A stretch of 35,311 nucleotides of DNA, from NCBI GenBank assembly GCA_031284375.1, contig JAISZY010000030.1:1-35311 (forward strand), read 5' to 3'. Below, in pieces: positions 9,400 through 18,716 of this stretch. The notes under the pieces were generated by a model, which saw nothing but the letters and a program-made list of their open reading frames with translations, did no database searches and had not been told where the DNA came from. The translations under genes and the position numbers were made by a program. The stretch comes from Tannerellaceae bacterium (GTDB lineage Bacteria; Bacteroidota; Bacteroidia; Bacteroidales; Tannerellaceae). How positions within the stretch are numbered: the first letter of the stretch is position 1; every line of letters starts with the position of its first letter.

Positions 9400-10923
9400 A
9401 TGAGCAAAAAAGCGCTTTTAATTATTTGTGACGGCTGGGGAATCGGAGACAAAGAAAAAGATGATGTGATTTATCAGACGCCAACCCCTTACTGGGATTA
9501 CCTGCTGAAAACTTATCCCAATTCGCAACTGCAGGCATCGGGAGAAAACGTAGGATTGCCCGACGGACAAATGGGAAACTCCGAAGTAGGACACCTCAAT
9601 ATCGGCGCCGGACGGGTGGTATATCAAGACTTGGTGAAGATAAATATCGCCTGCCGGGATAACTCCATCTTAGAAAATCCGGAAATAAAACAGGCATACC
9701 GTTATGCGAAAGAAAACGATAAGCAGATACATTTCCTCGGATTAGTGTCCGACGGGGGCGTGCATAGTTCGCTGGAACATCTCTTTAAGCTAACCGATAT
9801 ATCGAAAACCTACGGCATTACAAAGTCGTACGTACATTGCTTTATGGACGGACGAGATACCGACCCCAAAAGCGGAATAGGATTTATACGACAATTGGAA
9901 GAACATCTCCAAACAACAGGAGGAAAAATCGCCTCCATCGTAGGACGATATTATGCCATGGACCGGGATAAACGATGGGAACGGGTAAAGGAGGCATACG
10001 ATTTGCTGACTTCAGGCGCCGGCAAACATGCCGAATGTATGATAACCGCCATGCAGGAATCGTACAACGAAGGCGTAACCGACGAATTTATCAAACCGAT
10101 TGTACACGCCACGGAAAACGGTAAACCTGTTGCCCTGATCGAAGAAGGTGATGTGGTAATCTTTTTCAACTATCGCAACGACCGGGCCAAGGAACTCACC
10201 ATCGCCCTGACGCAACAGGACATGCCCGACGCCGGAATGAAAACAATCCCCCATCTGCATTATTTCTGTATGACGCCTTACGATGCCCACTTCAAAGGAT
10301 TGCATGTCCTCTTTGATAAAGACAACGTGAATAATACGCTGGGGGAATACCTCTCTACGATGGGAAAAACACAACTCCATATTGCCGAAACGGAAAAGTA
10401 TGCGCATGTAACTTTCTTCTTCAACGGGGGAAGAGAAGAACCCTTCCCCGGCGAAGACCGAATCTTAGTCCCTTCGCCCAAAGTAGCTACCTACGACCTG
10501 AAACCGGAAATGAGCGCTTACGAAGTAAAAGACAAATTGGTAGAAGCTATCCGGACGCAAAAGTACGACTTCATTGTCTGCAACTATGCCAATGGAGATA
10601 TGGTAGGACACACCGGCGTTTATCAAGCCATCGAGCAAGCCGTGGTAGCCGTCGATGCTTGCCTGCGCGATACGGTCGAAGCAGCCAAAGAAAACAACTA
10701 CGAAGTAATCATCATTGCCGACCACGGCAATGCCGACCATGCCATGAATGAAGACGGAACTCCCAACACGGCTCATTCGCTCAATCCCGTACCCTTTGTG
10801 TACGTAACGGACAACGGCGCTGCCCGGACGCAGCACGGTATCCTGGCCGACGTAGCCCCTTCCATACTTAAAATCATGCAGATTCCGCAGCCCGCAGAAA
10901 TGACGGGAAAAGCGCTCCACTAA
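9400..10923 (+). CDS. gpmI: 2,3-bisphosphoglycerate-independent phosphoglycerate mutase
   Basis: 507 aa; [39 protein letters not shown]. Confidence 0.98.
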   Translation: MSKKALLIICDGWGIGDKEKDDVIYQTPTPYWDYLLKTYPNSQLQASGENVGLPDGQMGNSEVGHLNIGAGRVVYQDLVKINIACRDNSILENPEIKQAYRYAKENDKQIHFLGLVSDGGVHSSLEHLFKLTDISKTYGITKSYVHCFMDGRDTDPKSGIGFIRQLEEHLQTTGGKIASIVGRYYAMDRDKRWERVKEAYDLLTSGAGKHAECMITAMQESYNEGVTDEFIKPIVHATENGKPVALIEEGDVVIFFNYRNDRAKELTIALTQQDMPDAGMKTIPHLHYFCMTPYDAHFKGLHVLFDKDNVNNTLGEYLSTMGKTQLHIAETEKYAHVTFFFNGGREEPFPGEDRILVPSPKVATYDLKPEMSAYEVKDKLVEAIRTQKYDFIVCNYANGDMVGHTGVYQAIEQAVVAVDACLRDTVEAAKENNYEVIIIADHGNADHAMNEDGTPNTAHSLNPVPFVYVTDNGAARTQHGILADVAPSILKIMQIPQPAEMTGKALH

Positions 10924-10925
10924 CC

Positions 10926-11501
10926 ATGTTGCAGATAAGGAACACCTTAGTGAGCCTGGATATATTGGAGCGACATTTCGTTTGCGACCTGGCGGCCTGC
11001 AAAGGCGCTTGCTGTATAGACGGCGACGCCGGCGCACCGCTGGAAGCAAACGAACTGAAGGAACTGCACAACGTTCTGCCCCTTGTATGGCAAGACCTCC
11101 GGCCGGAGGCGCAAGCCGTTATCCGCAAACAAGGCGTTGCATACATCGACGAGGAAGGAGATACGGTTACGTCTATCGTAGAAGGGAAAAACTGCGTGTT
11201 CACGTGCGGCGATTCGACGGGCCTCTGCAAATGCGCGATAGAAAAAGCCTGTCGCGAGGGACGTACCGCGTTCTACAAACCGCTCTCCTGCCACCTCTAT
11301 CCCGTCCGCGTAAAGCGCTACGAGGCCTACCAAGCCGTAAATTACAATCGCCAACGTATTTGCCGGTGCGCCGAAGTATTGGGAGAGAAAGAAAAGATGC
11401 CTTTGTACCGTTTCCTCCGGGAGGCGTTGATACGCAAGTTCGACAAAGAATGGTACGAAGAACTGGAACTTTGCGCCACGGAATGGGCTAAACAATTATA
11501 A
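10926..11501 (+). CDS. DUF3109 family Cys-rich protein
   Basis: 191 aa; LVSLDILERHFVCDLAACKGACCIDGDAGAPL and further Cys clusters. Confidence 0.88.
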   Translation: MLQIRNTLVSLDILERHFVCDLAACKGACCIDGDAGAPLEANELKELHNVLPLVWQDLRPEAQAVIRKQGVAYIDEEGDTVTSIVEGKNCVFTCGDSTGLCKCAIEKACREGRTAFYKPLSCHLYPVRVKRYEAYQAVNYNRQRICRCAEVLGEKEKMPLYRFLREALIRKFDKEWYEELELCATEWAKQL

Positions 11502-11515
11502 ACACGCGTTTCGTC

Positions 11516-12433
11516 TTATACGGGTATTACCAATCCTTCGTCGGCAAGGATTGTTGCGGCAAATACACGGTTGGCCTCCTGCTTTAGCATATCTTCCGTT
11601 TTATACCGGGATGAGAAATGCCCGATCACGAGTTTCCCCACCTCGGCCAGACGAGCTATCTCCGCCGCCTGAAGCGCCGTAGAATGTCCCGTCTCTATGG
11701 CTCTGGCTATATCGGCCTGGGCAAAAGTGGCCTCGTGATACAACAGGTTTACTCCGCGGATGAGAGGAACCACCCCATCGGGATAAAAAGCCGTGTCGGA
11801 ACAATAAGCATAGCGCCGGGGGGGAGAGGGCGGGCGAGTCAGTTGCGCATGAGGAATCACCTGACCGGAGGGGGTCACGTAGTCGTTGCCCGATTTAATA
11901 CCCTGTCGCAATTTGACGGGTATCTGCCAGAAGTCTACCATTTCGCGGATAAGGTGGGCTTCTTTTTCTTTTTCCTCAAATAAATATCCGCAAGTGGGTA
12001 TCCGGTGTTTCAACGGAATGGCATACACCTTCAGCGAACGATCTTCCATCACCAATCCGTGTCTGTAAGCGTCTACCACATGAAATTGCACCCGGAAGGA
12101 GAGACCTTTGCAGAAGCGGGTCAATATCGGTTGCAAGTAATCTTCTATCCCTTCGGGGCCGTGGATAAATAAATCGGCCGTTCTTCCCAACATGCCGAAA
12201 GTAGAGATAAGCCCCGGCAGACCAAAACAATGGTCGCCATGCAGATGAGAGAGGAAGATATGATTCAGTCTGCCGAATCCTACTCGTTCGTGACGCATCT
12301 GCACCTGCGTCCCCTCTCCGCAATCAATCATATACAGTTTGTCTCCCCATCGAATGATTTGAGAAGTGGCCAAGTGACGGGTGGTGGGCGAAGCGGAACC
12401 ACAACCCAAAATGTGGAGTTCGAAATCTACCAT
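11516..12433 (-). CDS. rnz: Ribonuclease Z
   Basis: 305 aa; ILGCGSASPTTRHLATSQ and metallo-beta-lactamase motif SHLHGDHCFGLPGL. Confidence 0.96.
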   Translation of the reverse strand: MVDFELHILGCGSASPTTRHLATSQIIRWGDKLYMIDCGEGTQVQMRHERVGFGRLNHIFLSHLHGDHCFGLPGLISTFGMLGRTADLFIHGPEGIEDYLQPILTRFCKGLSFRVQFHVVDAYRHGLVMEDRSLKVYAIPLKHRIPTCGYLFEEKEKEAHLIREMVDFWQIPVKLRQGIKSGNDYVTPSGQVIPHAQLTRPPSPPRRYAYCSDTAFYPDGVVPLIRGVNLLYHEATFAQADIARAIETGHSTALQAAEIARLAEVGKLVIGHFSSRYKTEDMLKQEANRVFAATILADEGLVIPV

Positions 12434-12616
12434 AAGATACTACGTTTACAACCTGCCGGCAAAGATATAACAATTCATACGCCTCGCAAATTTGCGCGCT
12501 CTCCGGATGGAAATACCATTTTCACGGTATTTTTGCGGTAGAGGAATGGAGTAACTTTGCGGTGACGCGAAAAACAAACACGTACATAATTTATTCACTA
12601 AATAATAGTATTGAAC

Positions 12617-15115
12617 ATGAAGAAAAGCATTTTATTTCTTATCGGATTGTATTTGGCAACCTTTCAGGGCGTCGCACAAGACGCATATTACTTTGGCGAA
12701 CATGGGAAGCTGAATCCTTCGATTCCTACGCCGGAACAGTTTTTCGGTTTTCAGACCGGAACATGGCTGGTTCGTTATGACAAAGTGGTGGAGTATTTCC
12801 GCCTGCTGGCCGACAAATCGGACAGAGCTTCCTTAGAAGTATTCGGTCAATCGTGGGAAGGGCGCGATCAGGTGGCGCTTATCGTCACCTCGCCCGACAA
12901 TCAAGAGAAGCTGGAACGTATAAGAACCGAGCATCTGCAATGGGTGGATCCGGGCGTTTCGGCCGATATCGGCGAACAGAAAATCATCGTCCACTTAGGA
13001 TACAATGTGCATGGAGGAGAAATTGCGGGCACCGACGCCGCTGTGCTGACGGCCTATTATCTGGTTGCTTCCGAAGAACCGGACATTGTGAAACGTCTGC
13101 AGGAGGCCGTCGTCTTTGTGGAGCCGTCTCAAAACCCGGACGGACGGGAAAGGGCGGCCAATTATATCAACGGCTTCCATTCCCGGCCGCCCGTTAGCGA
13201 CCCGCTGGACAGGGAACATACGAGCGGGGTTTCGCCTCACCGGGGCAATCATTTCTGGAACGACCTGAACCGCGACTGGTTGCCGCTCTCGCAGGTAGAA
13301 AGCCAAAACCGGGTGGCGTATTATCATACCTGGTACCCGAATGTGTACTTAGACTTCCACGAAATGGGCAGCGGCAGCACCTATTACTTTGAACCTTCGC
13401 CGCGCAGCAGTTGGAGCGACCATATTGTGCCCGAAGCCACCTATCGTGTGCTGAATACGATTTTGGCCAAGTATTTCTCGCAAGCGTTAAACCGTATCGG
13501 TTCGCTTTATTATACGAAGCAAAGCTATACGAATCTTTCGCCCATCTATGGTTCTACGTATCCGGATTATCAGGGCGGAGTGGGCACCACGTTGGAGATT
13601 GGCTCTACCGCCGGCATTGAGATAGAGACCGATGCAGGCATACGCACGTTCAGGAAAAACCTGCGCGATAATTTCGAGATTGGTCTGTCCGCCCTGCTGG
13701 CCGCCACCGACGAGAAAAATGTGTTCCTGAATCATCAAGCGGATTTTTTCAAGAGCGCCCTCTCGCAAGCCGACAAACAGGCGGAAAAATATATCGTTTT
13801 CGGAAGTAAGGAAGACCGGAATCTGAATCGCTTGTTTATCCATCACCTGCTGCAACATAAGATAAAGGTGTACGAGCTTCCCTCCGCCTTTGCGCAAGAA
13901 GGGAAGACCTTCGAGCCGGGAAGCGCCTGGGTGGTTCCTTTTCGGCAGTCGCAGTATCGCATCTTATATTCCATCTTTGAAGAAAACACTCATTTGAGCC
14001 ACCTGACGTATTACGATGTCTCTTCCTGGAGCACGGCGCATGGGTACGGCATCCCGTTTGTAAAAGTAAAAGGCGCCGTGAAGGAAGGCAAAGCCGTTAC
14101 GGAAACGCCGGAAGTGAGAGGAGAGGTGGAAGGACGTTCTCATTACGCATACGCTTTCGATTACTACGATTATCTTTCGCCTCAGGCAACGTATTTTTTG
14201 CAGAATAGAGGCGTCAAGGCGAGGGTGGCGCAAAAAGCGTTTACCGGTAAAACAAGTCAAGGGGAAAGACGCTTCGCCGCTGGGAGTATTGTGATTCCGG
14301 TACATTACCAAACGCTATCGGCCAACGAGCTTTACCTACTATTAACCGAAGCGGCCACGCAAACGGGTATACGGATAAGCGCCATTACGGATGGCTTCAG
14401 CACAGACGGTATCGATTTGGGGAGCAATGATATCCGGGTATTGAAGAAGCCGGTCGTAGCAACCATCACCGGCGGAAGCGCCAATTGGACCGGCGTAGGA
14501 GAGCTGTGGGCTTTGCTGGGCAATACGCATCAGATACCGCTGAGCAAAATTGATATACAACAGGCCGAGCGAGCCAACCTATCGAACTATACGGCCATCA
14601 TACTCACGGGCGGAGGATATTCGGAAGAATGGCAAAACAGGCTGGCCGCATGGGTAGACAACGGAGGTACGCTGATTACAACAGGTACGGCTACCCAATG
14701 GTTGCTTCGCTCGAAGGTAGCATCCGGATTATTTCCCGAAACGCCACCCTCGCAAAACAGGAGAATCAACGGCGCCTTGCTGTCCGGCAAGTTGAACCTG
14801 AATCACCCGCTTACCTATGGCTTTACTTCGACGGAGTTTTATACCTTAAAGACGAGTGTGGAAGGATTGCCCCAACCGGCCTCTCCCAATCAGGTGATTC
14901 TGGAAACCGCCGACCGGGTTGTGGACGGCTACATAGAGCCTGAACTTCGGGAGTCGCTGAAGCATCTTCCGGTTATCGTTACCGCCCGTCGCGGATTGGG
15001 CAATCTTGTCTTATTTGGCGAGTCGCCCACCTTTCGCGGTTATTTTTTAGCCCCGGGACGTATTCTTACCAACGCACTCTTTTTCGGACATATTCAACCG
15101 GCTCGCGAGTTTTAA
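12617..15115 (+). CDS. M14-family zinc carboxypeptidase-like secreted protein
   Basis: Signal peptide; NVHGGEIAGTDAA, QNPDGRER, DLNRDW and YLDFHEMG motifs. An alternative ATG at 12611 (MNMKKS) is possible. Confidence 0.88.
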   Translation: MKKSILFLIGLYLATFQGVAQDAYYFGEHGKLNPSIPTPEQFFGFQTGTWLVRYDKVVEYFRLLADKSDRASLEVFGQSWEGRDQVALIVTSPDNQEKLERIRTEHLQWVDPGVSADIGEQKIIVHLGYNVHGGEIAGTDAAVLTAYYLVASEEPDIVKRLQEAVVFVEPSQNPDGRERAANYINGFHSRPPVSDPLDREHTSGVSPHRGNHFWNDLNRDWLPLSQVESQNRVAYYHTWYPNVYLDFHEMGSGSTYYFEPSPRSSWSDHIVPEATYRVLNTILAKYFSQALNRIGSLYYTKQSYTNLSPIYGSTYPDYQGGVGTTLEIGSTAGIEIETDAGIRTFRKNLRDNFEIGLSALLAATDEKNVFLNHQADFFKSALSQADKQAEKYIVFGSKEDRNLNRLFIHHLLQHKIKVYELPSAFAQEGKTFEPGSAWVVPFRQSQYRILYSIFEENTHLSHLTYYDVSSWSTAHGYGIPFVKVKGAVKEGKAVTETPEVRGEVEGRSHYAYAFDYYDYLSPQATYFLQNRGVKARVAQKAFTGKTSQGERRFAAGSIVIPVHYQTLSANELYLLLTEAATQTGIRISAITDGFSTDGIDLGSNDIRVLKKPVVATITGGSANWTGVGELWALLGNTHQIPLSKIDIQQAERANLSNYTAIILTGGGYSEEWQNRLAAWVDNGGTLITTGTATQWLLRSKVASGLFPETPPSQNRRINGALLSGKLNLNHPLTYGFTSTEFYTLKTSVEGLPQPASPNQVILETADRVVDGYIEPELRESLKHLPVIVTARRGLGNLVLFGESPTFRGYFLAPGRILTNALFFGHIQPAREF

Positions 15116-15232
15116 GCATTTTGTATGGCAATATGAAAGAAATTATCCTTTTTAGGAAGCATAGCCTTATTTTTTGATGAAAAAAAACAAAGAATTTATA
15201 GGAAGAGAACAAATTATATCTACCTTTGTGCG

Positions 15233-15360
15233 CATACAAGTTATTCAAGTCTTACCTCTAAGACTTGACTTATTGTTGAGACCTTGACTAAAACTTTTTC
15301 TTTTTGTTTAAAACGGTTAAATGTAGAAACGGCCAAGCGTGAGCTTCGCCGTTTCCTTTT
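15233..15360 (+). ncRNA. Candidate intergenic small RNA
   Basis: -7-like TACCTTTG at 15221-15228; hairpin CAAGTCTT-ACCTCT-AAGACTTG (15246-15267); terminator-like hairpin AAACGGCcAAGC-GTGA-GCTTcGCCGTTT (15327-15354) followed by CCTTTTT. Confidence 0.55.
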
Positions 15361-15365
15361 TATGC

Positions 15366-15801
15366 AAGGTTACACAACCTTCGCAAACAAGTGGATGGAG
15401 GTCGTGTAAGCGTTATACAAGCTCAAAAGTATTGGGCGAAGGTCGTGTAACGCTTACACGACCTTCGTTAACGAGTGCTTGGAGGTTGTGTAAATGTGGT
15501 ACAAGTCCAAAAATGTTCGGCGGAGGTCGTGTGAAAGTTACACGACCTTCTTTGACGAGTGGTTGGAGGTCGTGTGAAAGTAACACGACCTTCTTTGGCG
15601 AGTGGTTGGAGGTCTTGCGAAAGTGACACGACCTTCCTCCACGAGTGCTTGGAGGTCTTGTGAAAGTAACACGACCTTCCTCCACGAGTAGTTGGAGGTC
15701 TTGCGAAAGTTATACAAGCTCAAAAATGTTTGTTGGCGGTCTTGCTAAAGTAACACGACCATCCTCCACGAGTGGTTGGCGGTCTTGCTAAAGTGACACG
15801 A
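15366..15801. repeat. Tandem array of about ten 43/41-nt hairpin-bearing units
   Basis: GGAGGT-type unit starts at about 15397, 15438, 15481, 15522, 15565, 15608, 15651, 15694, 15735, 15778; core GGTCGTGT-GAAAGTA-ACACGACC. Confidence 0.95.
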
Positions 15802-15819
15802 TAATTTCTTACCCTACAC

Positions 15820-15851
15820 TTGTACGTTGCTGATTTTATCCTGTATATTTG
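15820..15851 (+). promoter_or_regulatory. Putative Bacteroidetes sigma-ABfr promoter for the UDP-glucose dehydrogenase gene
   Basis: TTG (15820-15822), 21 nt, TATATTTG (15844-15851). Confidence 0.6.
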
Positions 15852-15877
15852 CACATGAATCATTAAAACATCATTGT

Positions 15878-17191
15878 ATGAAAATCGCTATCATAGGAAC
15901 CGGATACGTAGGATTGGTAACCGGCACGTGTTTCGCCGAAATGGGAACGGAAGTCTATTGCATCGACGTGGATAAGGAGAAAATAGAGAACCTGAAACGA
16001 GGCGTCATCCCTATCTACGAACCCGGATTGGAAGAAATGGTACACAGGAATTACCAGTCGGGACGATTGTCGTTTACCACCGAATTGGAAGAATGTATCC
16101 ACGAAGTGGAAGTAGTCTTCTCGGCCGTAGGCACTCCTCCGGACGAGGATGGGAGCGCCGACCTGAAGTATGTATTGGAAGTAGCCCGGCAGATAGGTCG
16201 CGTCATGAACCGTTACCTCTTGGTGGCGACCAAAAGCACCGTTCCCGTAGGCACGGCGCAGAAAGTAAAAAACGCTATCCGCGAGGAGTTAGACAAACGC
16301 GGCGTAGATATAGCGTTCGATATCGCTTCCAATCCGGAGTTCCTCAAGGAAGGCGCCGCCATAAAAGACTTTATGAGTCCCGACCGTGTGGTGGTAGGCG
16401 TGGAGTCCGAACAGGCGGAGAAGCTGATGACAAAGCTGTATCGCCCCTTCTTGCTGAATAATTTCCGGGTGATATTTATGGATATACCTTCGGCCGAGAT
16501 GACCAAATATGCCGCCAATGCCATGTTGGCTACCCGTATCAGCTTTATGAACGATATGGCCAATCTGTGCGAGATAGTGGGAGCGAACGTCAATATGGTA
16601 CGCAAAGGCATTGGGTCGGACGCTCGCATCGGCAGCCGTTTTCTGTATCCCGGCTGCGGATACGGAGGGTCTTGTTTCCCCAAAGATATAAAAGCGCTGA
16701 TTCAAACAGCCCGGCAACATGGGTATACCATGCGCCTGCTGCAAGCCGTGGAGGAAGTGAACGAAGATCAAAAGGGGATATTGTTTCGCAAATTGGAAGC
16801 GCACTTCGACGGCCGGTTGGACGGCAAACACATTGCCCTGTGGGGATTGGCCTTCAAACCGGAAACAGACGATATGCGGGAGGCGCCCTCGTTGGTATTG
16901 ATAGAAAAACTGCTTGCCGCCGGATGTGCGGTTCGTACCTACGACCCGGTAGCGATGACGGAAGCCAAAAGACGTTACGGCGACCAACTGTATTACTCGA
17001 AAGATATTTACGACGCCGTAGTAGATGCCGACGCGCTGATTCTGGTAACCGAATGGAAGGAGTTTCGCCTGCCGTCGTGGTCGGCTATAAAAAAACTGAT
17101 GAACAACCCCTTGGTCTTAGACGGACGCAACATTTACGACATGGCCGAACTGGAAGAATACGGCTTTATCTACCACCGCATCGGGCGCTGA
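15878..17191 (+). CDS. ugd: UDP-glucose 6-dehydrogenase
   Basis: Start refined to ATG 15878 (MKIAIIGTGYVGLVTGTCFAEMG); PGCGYGGSCFPKDIKAL catalytic-Cys motif. Confidence 0.96.
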   Translation: MKIAIIGTGYVGLVTGTCFAEMGTEVYCIDVDKEKIENLKRGVIPIYEPGLEEMVHRNYQSGRLSFTTELEECIHEVEVVFSAVGTPPDEDGSADLKYVLEVARQIGRVMNRYLLVATKSTVPVGTAQKVKNAIREELDKRGVDIAFDIASNPEFLKEGAAIKDFMSPDRVVVGVESEQAEKLMTKLYRPFLLNNFRVIFMDIPSAEMTKYAANAMLATRISFMNDMANLCEIVGANVNMVRKGIGSDARIGSRFLYPGCGYGGSCFPKDIKALIQTARQHGYTMRLLQAVEEVNEDQKGILFRKLEAHFDGRLDGKHIALWGLAFKPETDDMREAPSLVLIEKLLAAGCAVRTYDPVAMTEAKRRYGDQLYYSKDIYDAVVDADALILVTEWKEFRLPSWSAIKKLMNNPLVLDGRNIYDMAELEEYGFIYHRIGR

Positions 17192-17215
17192 GCGGCCAAT
17201 GCGGCGGAGAGCCGT

Positions 17216-18505
17216 TTAGAGGTAAGAAAACTCCAGGATAGTGGGAGCCGTTGGGGCATCGAAAGGTATGCAAGCGCCGAAGAAGGTGATGTATACCTTT
17301 TTTTCGTGGGTGTCGATGGCATACATGTTAAAGCTGTTGCTGATAAGGCTGCTTTCCTTCCTAACCACTTTATTGTACACCGACCCGGCTTCGCTGGGCG
17401 ACTGGTTGGTGCAGATAATCATTTTTTGAGGCGGAAGGGTGTCCGAGGTGCCTCGCACGTCGAAGAGGGCGAAGCAATGCACATGTCCGCCCAAGTAGCA
17501 AACAAATTCGCCGGCGGCGTTTGTAAAGTCGAAATCCGCCTGAATCCCCCGGTGGTTGGGGTATACGATATTCGGATAGTTTCTTTGCACGGAAGAGCGC
17601 GTGCGGAACGCTTCGACTATATCGGGGATTACGCTCCAGGTATACGTAAAATTTCCGTCATACAGATAAAAAGGCGTGCCCGACGCATCCATTCCTCCGG
17701 GGGATTTTCCTCCCCATGCGCTGATTTGAACGGGAAAATGCGTCAGGATAATCACACTGTGCCGATGGGTCATTTCTTCTTTGAGCGCCACATTGCCCAA
17801 CCAGTCGATTTGTTCTTGCGAAAAGACGGCGTAATGCAACGTATTATATTCGTTGCCCGGCTGGTCGAGCATATCGAGCGCAATAATGCGCACAACGCCC
17901 CCTTGCGGATTGGGTACATCGGCATAATAATAGCTTCTGTCTACACCGGGTTTTTGTATGGGATGGTTTTTGTAATACTGCACGTTGGCTCCCAATTCGT
18001 TTGCCGTGATGTAATCTTCTTTGTTGTCGATATTGGCATCGTGGTTGCCGTAGCAGGAAAAGGTGGGGATACGATTGTTCTGGTACAGGAATCGGAAGAA
18101 GGAAGTCATCCAGTTACGCGCATCTTTTGCGGAAGTTCGGCTGATATGGTCGCCGGTTTCGACCATTGCATTTATCTTCAGTTCCTCCTGATTGGCAAAG
18201 GTCACGGATTCTATCAAGTTGATGGGATGCGCATAGTGGTTGTCGATAGACCATCCCGACAGATGCGGGTCCGATATATGCACCAATTTGAATCGCTCCA
18301 CCTGATGCAGCGAATCCGTACGATTATACATAATGGGGGAGAAGCGTTTGATGGCATCTCTGTTGTTTATTGCATAATAAAAGGTATTATCGTTGCTTCG
18401 CAACAAACCCACATTGTTTCCTTTTTCTTCGCATCCCGCAAGGCCGGTAACGACCGCCGACACACATAAAAAATAAGCGAAGAAGGTTGTACCTATATTT
18501 TTCAT
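17216..18505 (-). CDS. Metallophosphoesterase lipoprotein
   Basis: Start refined to ATG 18505 (MKNIGTTFFAYFLCVSAVVTGLAGC lipobox); HISDPHLSG, ETGDHIS, YGNHD, HVHCF motifs. Confidence 0.88.
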   Translation of the reverse strand: MKNIGTTFFAYFLCVSAVVTGLAGCEEKGNNVGLLRSNDNTFYYAINNRDAIKRFSPIMYNRTDSLHQVERFKLVHISDPHLSGWSIDNHYAHPINLIESVTFANQEELKINAMVETGDHISRTSAKDARNWMTSFFRFLYQNNRIPTFSCYGNHDANIDNKEDYITANELGANVQYYKNHPIQKPGVDRSYYYADVPNPQGGVVRIIALDMLDQPGNEYNTLHYAVFSQEQIDWLGNVALKEEMTHRHSVIILTHFPVQISAWGGKSPGGMDASGTPFYLYDGNFTYTWSVIPDIVEAFRTRSSVQRNYPNIVYPNHRGIQADFDFTNAAGEFVCYLGGHVHCFALFDVRGTSDTLPPQKMIICTNQSPSEAGSVYNKVVRKESSLISNSFNMYAIDTHEKKVYITFFGACIPFDAPTAPTILEFSYL

Positions 18506-18546
18506 TCCTGTATTTGTAAGAGTTATCAACGATTCAAAGATAAAAA

Positions 18547-18699
18547 TTATTTTTTATTTTTCGCCGCACATCCGCCACACCCATCGCAAGGAGAATGAGA
18601 TGGTTTGCGGCATGTAGCAACCGTGCGGAATATCCGGTAACCCACATAAAAGACGGTTATAACTCCAATCACAAAAACGATTATTTCCTGCCACCCCAT
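18547..18699 (-). CDS. Small FeoB-associated Cys-rich membrane protein, not in the supplied ORF track
   Basis: Translated by hand: MGWQEIIVFVIGVITVFYVGYRIFRTVATCRKPSHSPCDGCGGCAAKNKK; one TM helix plus CxxCxxC tail, immediately downstream of feoB. Confidence 0.87.
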   Translation of the reverse strand: MGWQEIIVFVIGVITVFYVGYRIFRTVATCRKPSHSPCDGCGGCAAKNKK

Positions 18700-18716
18700 A
18701 CGCTATTCCTATAAAA

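Noticed and set aside
15339-15723. ORFs of 95, 90 and 61 aa across the tandem array
   Set aside because: The 43/41-nt period breaks frame from unit to unit, and the openness follows from few stop codons in the repeat; not convincing proteins.
15366-15801. CRISPR array
   Set aside because: No unique spacers between conserved repeats (the whole unit is conserved), unit steps vary 43/41, and there are no cas genes in the window.
17306-18469. 387-aa plus-strand ORF opposite the metallophosphoesterase
   Set aside because: The minus strand has a lipobox and complete phosphoesterase motifs; the plus-strand product has none.
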